NCBI GenBank assembly: GCA_003282175.1
Contig: QBZX01000002.1
Location: 62,001-126,000 of the forward strand
Length of the DNA stretch: 64,000 bases
Source of the DNA: Pelagibacteraceae bacterium AG-337-G06
GTDB lineage: Bacteria > Pseudomonadota > Alphaproteobacteria > Pelagibacterales > AG-422-B15
Reading direction: 5' to 3'
Part shown: positions 36,643 to 44,470 of the stretch, piece after piece
Layout: each line of letters starts with the position of its first letter
Numbering within the stretch: position 1 is the first letter of the stretch
The notes under the pieces: generated by a model
Told to the model about the DNA's origin: nothing
Database searches by the model: none
The model's input: only the letters and a program-made list of their open reading frames with translations
Position numbers and translations under genes: made by a program

Positions 36643-38100
36643 TTACTCATAATTGCTTGAGTGATCTTTGCTAACAAAGTTTCCAAACTTTGTAAACTTA
36701 CTTTCAAAGCTTAGTCTTATATTTCCTGTTGGTCCATGTCTTTGTTTTGATATGAGAAGTTCGGCTTGACCATGAATTTCATCCATTTTTTGCTGCCATT
36801 CAATGTAATCTGCGGTACCAAGAGCAGGCTCACTTTTTTCTAAATAGTATTCTTCTCTATAAATAAACATTACTACATCAGAGTCTTGCTCAATAGAACC
36901 TGACTCTCTTAGATCCGATAATAATGGCTTCTTATCTTCCCTTTGTTCAACCTGCCTAGATAATTGTGATAATGCTATAACAGGAATATTCATTTCTTTT
37001 GCTAAAGCTTTAAGGCCTTGTGTTATTTCTGAAAGTTCAAGAACTCGAGACTCATTTCTTGATATCTTACTTGGCCTCAATAATTGCAAATAATCTATAA
37101 CAATTGCGCCAAGACCGTGTTTTCGCTTAAGCCTTCTTGCTCTAGAGGCAAGCGTTCCAATATTGATAGCGGGTGTGTCGTCAATGAATAGAGGTATCTC
37201 CAATATTTTTTTTGATACTGACACTAAATTATCTAAATCATTTTCTGATAAATCACCTTTTCTCATATCATTAGAACTTATTCTTGCCTCTTCAGATAAA
37301 ATTCTTCTTGCTAGTTGTTCTGATGACATTTCAAGTGAAAAGAATAGAACACTTGAATCCATATCATTATTATTATGAGCTTCTTTTGCCACATTAAATG
37401 CTATATTTGTGGCTAAAGCTGTTTTTCCCATAGATGGTCTTCCGGCAATTATGATAAGGTCAGATGAATGAAATCCTCCTAATTTAGCGTCAAGATCCCT
37501 AAATCCAGAAGATAGGCCAATCACGCTTGTATCCTTCTTAAATGCTTTAGTTGTCAGCTCTATAGCCTCTTCAATTGAACTTCTAAATGATTGAACCTTG
37601 TTTTTTGTAGTCCCTTTTTCTGATATCTGATATAAATCTTTTTCTGCATCTTCTATGAGATCTCCAGGTTTTACATCCATATCACTTTCAATAGCATCAT
37701 GTTGAACCTTGCCTCCAAGCTCATAAAGTCCTCTTCTTACAGCCATATCGTAAATTATTTGAGCATAGCTCTTCGCATATTCTAGAGAAACTGCTGAATT
37801 TGCAAGTCTAAATAGGTAATTTGCTCCACCTATTTCTTCTAGATTTTTTTCAATTTCAAAATAACTCTGCAAAGTAATCGGTGATGCAATCTGACCTTTA
37901 GAAATCATTTTATGTATTACTTCAAATATAACTCTATGAACTGGTTCATAGAAATGTTCTGAATTTACTATTTCAGTTACATCGTAGAATATTTCATTAT
38001 TAATTAGTATAGCGCCAAGTAAACCTTGTTCAGCTTCCAAGTTGTGTGGAAGCTGTTTGGAAGAAATATTATTGGATTGGATTTGAAATGTATTGGACAT
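36643..38100 (-). CDS. dnaB: Replicative DNA helicase DnaB
   Basis: A 485-residue hexameric 5'-3' helicase. The N-terminal domain begins PHNLEAEQGLLGAILINNE. The RecA-like domain contains Walker A GRPSMGKTALATN near residue 223, Walker B VIDYLQLL and the H4 motif SQLSRQVEQRE with DLRESGSIEQD. There is no intein. The 149-bp spacer between rplI and dnaB contains no clear terminator. A weak TATTTA lies eight bases before the ATG. Confidence 0.99.
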   Translation of the reverse strand: MSNTFQIQSNNISSKQLPHNLEAEQGLLGAILINNEIFYDVTEIVNSEHFYEPVHRVIFEVIHKMISKGQIASPITLQSYFEIEKNLEEIGGANYLFRLANSAVSLEYAKSYAQIIYDMAVRRGLYELGGKVQHDAIESDMDVKPGDLIEDAEKDLYQISEKGTTKNKVQSFRSSIEEAIELTTKAFKKDTSVIGLSSGFRDLDAKLGGFHSSDLIIIAGRPSMGKTALATNIAFNVAKEAHNNNDMDSSVLFFSLEMSSEQLARRILSEEARISSNDMRKGDLSENDLDNLVSVSKKILEIPLFIDDTPAINIGTLASRARRLKRKHGLGAIVIDYLQLLRPSKISRNESRVLELSEITQGLKALAKEMNIPVIALSQLSRQVEQREDKKPLLSDLRESGSIEQDSDVVMFIYREEYYLEKSEPALGTADYIEWQQKMDEIHGQAELLISKQRHGPTGNIRLSFESKFTKFGNFVSKDHSSNYE

Positions 38101-38249
38101 TGAGTAAATAAATATGAATTGCTAGAAATTGTCAGTATTTTAATGATAAAAGATACTAACAGGATTAAAATAATGTTAATATATTCTTAGGCTTTATAAA
38201 GAGTATTATGTTTGCCTTTTAAATCTTTGAAATTGGTAAAGAATTATGA

Positions 38250-38696
38250 TTAAGTTTTTTTTGTTATTTCAAGGTGAAGATTAGCCTTAACATCCTCATA
38301 TAAGCTTATCTGTATTTCAGTTTCACCTAATTTTTTTATTGGATCAAGAATTAATGCGTCAGGTGAAATCTTTATTTCAAGTAAAGTAAATAAGCTCTCA
38401 CTTATAGATTTATGACTAACTGCACCATAGAGGCTACCATCATCGTTTGCTTCCATCTGTATTGAAATTTTCTTACCATCTAGTTTTGCTTTAAGCTCAT
38501 TAGCCTCAACAATTTTTTTATCATTATTAGAGTTTATTTGAGTGATACGATTTTCTAAATCAGCTTTATTTTTCTTATTGGCAATAATTGCTTTTTTCCC
38601 AGGTATCAAGAAATTTTTTGCAAAGCCATCTTTAACCGTGACAATCTCACCAGCTTTTCCTAATTTATTTAGTGATTCTAAAAGAATAATTTCCAT
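38250..38696 (-). CDS. rplI: 50S ribosomal protein L9
   Basis: A 148-residue bL9 that bridges the L1 stalk base. The N-terminal domain starts [24 protein letters not shown] and contains FAKNFLIPGKKA. A connecting helix and a complete C-terminal RNA-binding domain with DDGSLYGAVSHKSI follow. It is last in rpsF-rpsR-rplI, overlapping the rpsR stop by one base. Confidence 0.98.
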   Translation of the reverse strand: MEIILLESLNKLGKAGEIVTVKDGFAKNFLIPGKKAIIANKKNKADLENRITQINSNNDKKIVEANELKAKLDGKKISIQMEANDDGSLYGAVSHKSISESLFTLLEIKISPDALILDPIKKLGETEIQISLYEDVKANLHLEITKKT

Positions 38697-38896
38697 TACC
38701 GACCTGTATATGGCAATAACGCTAGATATCTTGCTCTTTTAATTGCATTTGAAAGATCTTTTTGTTTCTTTATTGAAATATAACTTATTCTCCTGGGGGT
38801 AATTTTTCCTTTTTCAGAAATAAATTTTCTTAGAGAGGAAAGATCTTTATAGTCAAAAGAAGAAGTATTGTTTTTTGTATTATTGTCCATAACCAT
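38696..38896 (-). CDS. rpsR: 30S ribosomal protein S18
   Basis: A 66-residue bS18 with [19 protein letters not shown], the [22 protein letters not shown] core and the final ALLPYTGR. The family is usually 70-85 residues, so this one is compact at the N-terminus. The start may be a few codons off. It shares one base with the ends of both neighbours (rpsF stop and rplI start). Confidence 0.97.
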   Translation of the reverse strand: MVMDNNTKNNTSSFDYKDLSSLRKFISEKGKITPRRISYISIKKQKDLSNAIKRARYLALLPYTGR

Positions 38897-39222
38897 TATT
38901 CATTTTCTTTAATCATTAAAGTAGGAGTTTCACTAAATGATTTAACTTTTATTGATAAATATCTGATAACATTTTCATTTAGATTTAATTTTGAGTTCAT
39001 TAAATCAATATTTTCTTGAGGCATTTCAATATTCATAAATTCATAAAATGCTTTTTTATTGTTTTTGATAGGATAAGCTAGATTTCTCATACCCCAGCTT
39101 TCTTGATAGATGATACTGCCTTTTAGTTCAGAGACTAAGTCTGTATGATTTTTTAGCTCGCTAGAAAGTTCGTTTGAACTTAAACTTTGTTTAAGTATTA
39201 TCACATGTTCAAAAAGAGCCAT
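38896..39222 (-). CDS. rpsF: 30S ribosomal protein S6
   Basis: A 108-residue bS6 beginning [15 protein letters not shown], with the RNA/S18-contacting [22 protein letters not shown] segment and the end [12 protein letters not shown]. It is the first gene of rpsF-rpsR-rplI and is transcribed away from fabD across 72 bp. A TATGAC lies six bases before its ATG and may be the -10 of a leaderless start. Confidence 0.97.
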   Translation of the reverse strand: MALFEHVIILKQSLSSNELSSELKNHTDLVSELKGSIIYQESWGMRNLAYPIKNNKKAFYEFMNIEMPQENIDLMNSKLNLNENVIRYLSIKVKSFSETPTLMIKENE

Positions 39223-39262
39223 AAATTAGTCATATTTATTATTAAAGTCCGAATAAATATTC

Positions 39263-39268
39263 TATAAT
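39263..39268 (+). promoter_or_regulatory. -10 element (TATAAT) of the fab operon
   Basis: A consensus TATAAT lies 26 bases before the fabD ATG in the divergent rpsF-fabD spacer. The -35 at the matching distance (TATTAA, 39240-39245) is poor. The leader of about 20 nt has no strong Shine-Dalgarno sequence. Confidence 0.4.
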
Positions 39269-39294
39269 TAGCCATTAAGCAAGCATTCTTTTAA

Positions 39295-40227
39295 ATGAAA
39301 ACAGCATTAATTTTTCCTGGACAAGGGTCTCAAAACGTTGGGATGGGGTACGACTTTTATTCTGATTTTCAGTCATCACGTGATATTTATGACCAGCTAG
39401 ACAAAATAATGGGGGAAAGTCTTGCAAACTTAATTTTCAAAGGCGAAGAAAGTGAACTTGCCATGACAGAAAATTCACAACCCTCAATAATGGCAACAAG
39501 CATTGCAATATTCGCTGCTTTAAAAGAAAGTGGGAAATTAGATGATCATTCTTTTGATTGTGTAGCTGGCCACTCTCTTGGTGAATACTCGGCATTAGTC
39601 GCTAACAAATCACTTAGTTTTAAAGACTCTTTAAAATTACTTAAAATTCGATCCAAAGCTATGCAAAAATGTATGCCAATTGGCACCGGAGGAATGGCAG
39701 CAATTATTGGAGGCAACGAAGAAGCGATAGCTGGCATCATCAGCGATATCAGTTCGGAAGGAAAAATTTTTATTGCTAATGATAATGCAATTGGGCAAAT
39801 AGTTATAAGTGGTGAAATGAAAGCAATTGATTATGTTGTTGCAAATTCAAGAAAACTTGGTTTCAAAAAAGCTATTAAGCTGCCAGTAAGCGCCCCTTTT
39901 CATAGTGAGTTTATGATGAAAGCCTCAATGATAATGAAAGATGAGATTAATAAATATAGTTTTAATGCTTTCGCTGTACCACTTTATTCTAACGTGTCTT
40001 CTTTACCTTGTAATGTAGGAGAAATAAAGCAGATTCTAGTAGATCAAATAATAAAAAAAGTTAGATGGAGAGAAATTATAGCAAATATGATAAATGATGG
40101 AGTGGAAAGGTTTATTGAAATCGGACCTGGCAATGTATTGACGAATTTAGTAAAAAGAATGTCAAAAGAAACAATATCAATATCAATATCAAAAGTAGAT
40201 GATTTTGAGAAATTGGATAATATTTAA
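39295..40227 (+). CDS. fabD: Malonyl-CoA:ACP transacylase
   Basis: A 310-residue MCAT that loads malonate onto acyl carrier protein. It begins TALIFPGQGSQNVGMG and has the nucleophile Ser94 in GHSLGEYSA, the arginine region KIRSKAMQKCMP and the His in PVSAPFHSEFM. It is the first gene of fabD-fabG-acpP-fabF-gmk, with fabG 2 bp downstream. A short triple AATATC repeat near 40173-40190 encodes SISIS and looks trivial. Confidence 0.98.
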   Translation: MKTALIFPGQGSQNVGMGYDFYSDFQSSRDIYDQLDKIMGESLANLIFKGEESELAMTENSQPSIMATSIAIFAALKESGKLDDHSFDCVAGHSLGEYSALVANKSLSFKDSLKLLKIRSKAMQKCMPIGTGGMAAIIGGNEEAIAGIISDISSEGKIFIANDNAIGQIVISGEMKAIDYVVANSRKLGFKKAIKLPVSAPFHSEFMMKASMIMKDEINKYSFNAFAVPLYSNVSSLPCNVGEIKQILVDQIIKKVRWREIIANMINDGVERFIEIGPGNVLTNLVKRMSKETISISISKVDDFEKLDNI

Positions 40228-40229
40228 TT

Positions 40230-40949
40230 ATGAAGAATGTTTTAATTACTGGAGCGACAGGTGGAATAGGGTCTTCAATATTAAAATTATTTTATGAGAA
40301 TAATTATAATATATGCGTTACAGGTACCAACAAGGTTAAGCTAAATGAAATTGAGGTTAATTATAAAGGAAAAGTTAAATGTATTTCTTGCAATCTTAAT
40401 GAAGAATTACAAATAGAGAGTCTGGTCCAGCTGTCTAATGAATATTATGGATCAACTGACATACTCATTAATAATGCAGGAATTACTAAAGATAATTTGT
40501 TTTTAAGAATGAAAGATGAAGAATGGAACGATGTAATTAATATCAATCTAAACTCTAATTTTAAGCTAACAAAACAAATTTTAAAGGGTATGATAAAAAG
40601 TCGCTGGGGAAGGATTGTCAATATTTCATCAGATGCCGCTAAGATCGGAAATGCAGGTCAAGCGAACTATGTTGCCTCTAAATCTGCAATTGAAGGCCTT
40701 ACACGGACACTTGCAAATGAAGTAGCTTCAAGGGGGGTAACAGTTAACTGTGTCTCGCCAGGATTTGTTGAAACTGATATTCTTCAAACAATCGATAAAA
40801 AAACATTGCAAAATATGGTAGAAAAAATACCTCTTAGAAGAATGGGAACAATCGATGAAATTGCCTCTGCAGTTTATTTTCTTTCTTCAGAAGAATCGGC
40901 CTATATTACAGGTCAAGTGCTTCATGTTAATGGCGGCTTGACAATGTGA
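40230..40949 (+). CDS. fabG: 3-oxoacyl-ACP reductase
   Basis: A 239-residue SDR that reduces 3-ketoacyl-ACP with NADPH. The nucleotide motif is TGATGGIG (7-14), NNAG is at 81-84, and the catalytic triad is Ser134, Tyr147 and Lys151 (YVASK). The C-terminus GQVLHVNGGLTM is that of FabG. In contrast to the SDR at 31.9 kb, the active site is complete. Confidence 0.97.
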   Translation: MKNVLITGATGGIGSSILKLFYENNYNICVTGTNKVKLNEIEVNYKGKVKCISCNLNEELQIESLVQLSNEYYGSTDILINNAGITKDNLFLRMKDEEWNDVININLNSNFKLTKQILKGMIKSRWGRIVNISSDAAKIGNAGQANYVASKSAIEGLTRTLANEVASRGVTVNCVSPGFVETDILQTIDKKTLQNMVEKIPLRRMGTIDEIASAVYFLSSEESAYITGQVLHVNGGLTM

Positions 40950-40997
40950 TGCAGAACGTACTAAACAAAATGTTAATATATTAAAACAGGAGTATTT

Positions 40998-41231
40998 ATG
41001 AGTGAAGTTGCTGACAAAGTTAAAAAAATTATTGCTGAACATTTAGGTATAGATGATATGAGTAAGATCACAGATGATGCAAAATTTATTGATGACTTAG
41101 GAGCAGATAGTTTAGATACTGTAGAACTTGTCATGGCCTTTGAAGAAGCTTTTGATGTTGAAATCCCAGATGACAAAGCAGAAACAATATTAACTGTTGG
41201 AGATGCAATATCTCACTTAGAAACAGACTAG
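40998..41231 (+). CDS. acpP: Acyl carrier protein
   Basis: A 77-residue acidic carrier protein. The phosphopantetheine serine is Ser38 in [18 protein letters not shown] Shine-Dalgarno AGGAG at 40988-40992 precedes the ATG, one of few strong ones in the window and fitting for a highly expressed gene. The 48-bp gap from fabG is large for this operon and could hold an extra promoter. Confidence 0.99.
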   Translation: MSEVADKVKKIIAEHLGIDDMSKITDDAKFIDDLGADSLDTVELVMAFEEAFDVEIPDDKAETILTVGDAISHLETD

Positions 41232-41244
41232 TAAAAACAATTTA

Positions 41245-42507
41245 ATGAAGAGAGTTGTAGTTACCGGAATGGGGCTAGTGACCCCGTTTGGCTGTGGAAA
41301 GTCACAAAACTGGAATAGCTTAATATCTGCTAAATCTGGCGCTACTAAAATTTCAAAATTTGACTACACAAAATATAAATGCCAAGTCGCATGTGAAGTT
41401 CCTATAGGCAATGGAGAAAATGGAACTTTTAATGCTGAGGACTGGATTGAGAGAAAAGAAATTAAAAAAATTGATGATTTTATTAAATATGCAATGGCTG
41501 CTGGTGAGGAAGCGTTTCAAGACAGTAATTTAGGCACAATCAATGATCCACAGTCTTACCGTGCAGGTTGTATTATTGGCTCCGGCATGGGTGGACTACC
41601 TGGAATTGAACGTACATCCATTGATTATTCAAATGGAAAAAAAATCAGCCCTTTTTTTATAACTGGAAGAATAATCAATATGCCAGCTGGCTACTTATCA
41701 ATTAAATATAATTTAAAAGGACCAAATTACTCAACAGTTTCTGCTTGCGCTTCTTCTGCTCATGCAATTGGTGAGTCATTTCGCCTAATTCAGCATGGAC
41801 AGGTCGATATCATGATGACCGGCGGATCAGAAGCGACTATAAGCCCTACAGGCATTGAGGGATTTACAGCGTGTAGAGCATTAAGTACAAAATTTAATGA
41901 TAACCCCTCAAAATCTTCTAGGCCCTTTGATGAAGACAGAGATGGTTTTGTTATGGGGGAAGGTGGCGCAGTTCTTATTCTTGAAGAATTAGATCATGCA
42001 CTAAAACGTAATGCAAAAATACTGTGTGAAATTAAGGGCTATGGAATGTCGTCAGATGCATATCACTATACCTTACCAGATATTTCAGGAGATGGAGCTT
42101 ACAGGGCAATGAATAATGCTATTGAGGATGCCGAAATTCAGTCAAATGAAATTCAATATATTAACGCTCATGGAACTTCAACTCCAGCAGGAGATAAAGC
42201 TGAGGCTCTAGCTATTGATAGATTATTCGAAGAGAACTCAGAAAAAGTCTGTGTATCATCAACAAAATCACAAATAGGTCACTTGTTGGGGGCTGCTGGA
42301 GCCGTTGAGGCAATATTTTCGATTATGAGTTTAGAAAATGAAATAGTACCTATTAATTTAAACTTAGAAAATGAGTTGGAAACAAAAAAAATAAATTTTA
42401 TTAAATCTGAACCTTTAATAATGAAACTTACTAACATAATGTCGAATTCATTTGGTTTTGGTGGGACAAATGTTTCGTTGATATTCTCTAAGTTTGATGA
42501 CATATAG
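41245..42507 (+). CDS. fabF: 3-oxoacyl-ACP synthase II
   Basis: A 420-residue condensing enzyme for chain elongation. The Cys-His-His site is complete: Cys168 in VSACASSAHA, the first His in NAHGTSTPAGD and the second in TKSQIGHLLGAAGAVEA. The end NSFGFGGTNVSLIF is typical. It overlaps gmk by 11 bp. In most Alphaproteobacteria mltG follows fabF; here it is absent. Confidence 0.98.
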   Translation: MKRVVVTGMGLVTPFGCGKSQNWNSLISAKSGATKISKFDYTKYKCQVACEVPIGNGENGTFNAEDWIERKEIKKIDDFIKYAMAAGEEAFQDSNLGTINDPQSYRAGCIIGSGMGGLPGIERTSIDYSNGKKISPFFITGRIINMPAGYLSIKYNLKGPNYSTVSACASSAHAIGESFRLIQHGQVDIMMTGGSEATISPTGIEGFTACRALSTKFNDNPSKSSRPFDEDRDGFVMGEGGAVLILEELDHALKRNAKILCEIKGYGMSSDAYHYTLPDISGDGAYRAMNNAIEDAEIQSNEIQYINAHGTSTPAGDKAEALAIDRLFEENSEKVCVSSTKSQIGHLLGAAGAVEAIFSIMSLENEIVPINLNLENELETKKINFIKSEPLIMKLTNIMSNSFGFGGTNVSLIFSKFDDI

Positions 42508-43096
42508 TCTTAATTCAAATAAATTGATTATTGTCATATCATCACCTTCTGGAGCAGGAAAATCATCTATATGTAAACAGTTATTAAAGGATGATCCTCA
42601 ATTAAATATATCTATTTCAGATACTACAAGACTCCCAAGAGATAATGAAACAAACGGTAGAGACTATAACTTTATTAATAAAGATGAATTTGAGAGTAAA
42701 ATTAAAAATAAGGAATATATTGAATATGCGAGAGTTTTTGGCAATTACTATGGATCACTTCAAAAGGATGTTCAAAAATCACTAGATAATGGTTTTGATG
42801 TTCTGTTTGATATAGATTGGCAAGGTTTCCTTCAGCTTAAAGCCTCTAATCGGCCAAACTTGTTAACTATTTTTATCATTCCTCCCTCAAAAGAGATTAT
42901 ATACGAAAGACTTAAGTTAAGAGCAGAAAAATCTGGAGATAACGAACAAGCTATTCAATATCGAATGAAAATGTACGAAACTGAAATGAGTCATCAAAAT
43001 GAATACCAATACATTGTTGAAAATGATAAATTTGATGAATGTGTTACAAAAATAAAGAAAATAATATTTGAAGCTAGGACAAAATTAAATGCCTGA
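42497..43096 (+). CDS. gmk: Guanylate kinase
   Basis: A 199-residue kinase that phosphorylates GMP to GDP. The P-loop is SSPSGAGKSS, the GMP-binding region is TTRLPRDNETNGRDYNFI, and EYARVFGNYYG and DIDWQG are conserved. I start at ATG 42497; a TTG directly before it would add one residue. The start lies inside fabF, so translation is coupled, and the end overlaps rsmA by 12 bp. It links the GuaB/GuaA product to nucleotide pools. Confidence 0.97.
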   Translation: MTYSLNSNKLIIVISSPSGAGKSSICKQLLKDDPQLNISISDTTRLPRDNETNGRDYNFINKDEFESKIKNKEYIEYARVFGNYYGSLQKDVQKSLDNGFDVLFDIDWQGFLQLKASNRPNLLTIFIIPPSKEIIYERLKLRAEKSGDNEQAIQYRMKMYETEMSHQNEYQYIVENDKFDECVTKIKKIIFEARTKLNA

Positions 43097-43876
43097 AGCA
43101 AGCTTACAATAATCATCAACTGATAAGTTTTCTGCTCTTAACCCATCATCAATATCAAACCTTTTTAAAAGGTAGTCATAATCCCTTAAACTAGTTTTAA
43201 TTTTCTTCCTTCTGTGTTCAAACGATTTTCTGAGTAATTTTTGCAAATTTGAGATGTCAATATTCAGATACCTTGTAATTGGAATAAATTCAAGTATAGT
43301 TCCATCGACTTTTGGCTTTGGAAAAAAAATATTTGATGGTGCGCTTAAAAGTTCTTTTATTTCACAACGGGCTTGAGATATAACTGATATGCGACTGTAA
43401 CTTTTTTGATTGTGTTTAGCGACTATTCGATTGGCAACTTCTTTTTGAAACATCAACACCATCTTATTATAAAAAGGTGGCCAATTGTAATTAACTATCC
43501 AGTTTACAAGAAGTTGAGATGACATATTAAATGGTAGATTTCCAACAATTAATGATTTTTGACTTTTATTTATAGCCTCATAGTCATAATTAATTGCATC
43601 GGCATTAAATACAAATATATTTTTATCATTTTTGAACCTATCATTTAATTTTTGAAATAATAAAAAATCTTTTTCAATTAAATATAAGTTCTTAAATTTT
43701 TTTTTTATCAATTGATCAGTCAAAGCTCCCATACCAGGGCCGATTTCAAAGATATTAGTATCATTATCACTACGAATTAATGCACTTAATTTTAGAATAA
43801 AATCTTTATTTTGAATAAAGTTTTGGCCAAGAGATTTTTTTGGATACGTCTTATTTATATTCGATTGTAGCTTCAT
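43085..43876 (-). CDS. rsmA: 16S rRNA (adenine1518/1519-N6)-dimethyltransferase
   Basis: A 263-residue KsgA/RsmA that dimethylates two adenines in the last helix of 16S rRNA. It has KKSLGQNFIQN, the SAM motif IFEIGPGMGALT and the catalytic NLPFNMSS, followed by a helical C-terminal domain with SFEHRRKKIKTSL. The start overlaps the SurA-like gene by 26 bp. In the usual lptD-surA-pdxA-rsmA order, pdxA would lie between them; it is gone here. Confidence 0.97.
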   Translation of the reverse strand: MKLQSNINKTYPKKSLGQNFIQNKDFILKLSALIRSDNDTNIFEIGPGMGALTDQLIKKKFKNLYLIEKDFLLFQKLNDRFKNDKNIFVFNADAINYDYEAINKSQKSLIVGNLPFNMSSQLLVNWIVNYNWPPFYNKMVLMFQKEVANRIVAKHNQKSYSRISVISQARCEIKELLSAPSNIFFPKPKVDGTILEFIPITRYLNIDISNLQKLLRKSFEHRRKKIKTSLRDYDYLLKRFDIDDGLRAENLSVDDYCKLASGI

Positions 43877-44462
43877 TAAACAAGTCTCTTATCATTTTAT
43901 CGCTCTTTAAATCTAATTGTTTTTGCACAATCATTTCTCTAGCTTTTTCCTTTGATATGTTTGGATTTTTCATAATAATTTCCTGAATTTCAATCTCACT
44001 AGTAGACGTAAGTCGATAATACATTCCTGAAATTAGCTTTTGCCAAGAAATGCCATCCATTAAATATTTTTTAAATTCACTATACTTGACTTCATTCAAT
44101 TCAAATACTCTATTAAGATCTTCTTTATTGAATGGATTATTGCGGTAAAAAAGTAATTCCTGTTGCAAATATTCTTCTTCACTTACAGAAATATCATATT
44201 CCTGTATTTTTTGATTTTTAAGATTTTCTTTTATCAGTTCATCTACTACTGAATTCAGTATTTGATTATTGTTTTCAGCAGTAATATCGATACCTGATAA
44301 AATAGCACCCATCTTCATTCTTTGCACAACATCATAAGACGTAATAATCTGATCGTTTACAAGTACAGCTATTCTATGGTCGTTTGTGCTAAATGAATTT
44401 GCATTCAAAATTAATGACTGTATTATAACTATTATTAGCAAAATTCTTTTCGTAATTTTCAT
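43851..44462 (-). CDS. SurA N-terminal domain-like periplasmic chaperone without PPIase domains
   Basis: A 203-residue exported protein (signal peptide about residues 1-25) that starts the mature part with RIAVLVNDQIITSYDVVQRMKM, the SurA N-domain hallmark. It continues with VVDELIKENLKNQ and a helical middle. It ends with a helix that resembles SurA's C-terminal segment (KEKAREMIVQKQL). Both parvulin domains, present in E. coli SurA (428 residues), are missing, and no PPIase motif is seen. Its place directly after lptD matches surA. The isolated SurA chaperone core can still bind outer-membrane proteins, so chaperone function is plausible. Confidence 0.8.
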   Translation of the reverse strand: MKITKRILLIIVIIQSLILNANSFSTNDHRIAVLVNDQIITSYDVVQRMKMGAILSGIDITAENNNQILNSVVDELIKENLKNQKIQEYDISVSEEEYLQQELLFYRNNPFNKEDLNRVFELNEVKYSEFKKYLMDGISWQKLISGMYYRLTSTSEIEIQEIIMKNPNISKEKAREMIVQKQLDLKSDKMIRDLFNEATIEYK

Positions 44463-44470
44463 TTTAATTA

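Noticed and set aside
38101-38249. 149-bp rplI-dnaB spacer as a site for an RNA gene or terminator
   Set aside because: Only a loose AGGC/GCCT pair is visible; I could not find a stable fold or a promoter of good quality.
40173-40190. Triple AATATC tandem repeat
   Set aside because: It lies in the fabD 3' end and encodes alternating Ser-Ile, with no sign of a variable repeat or regulatory role.
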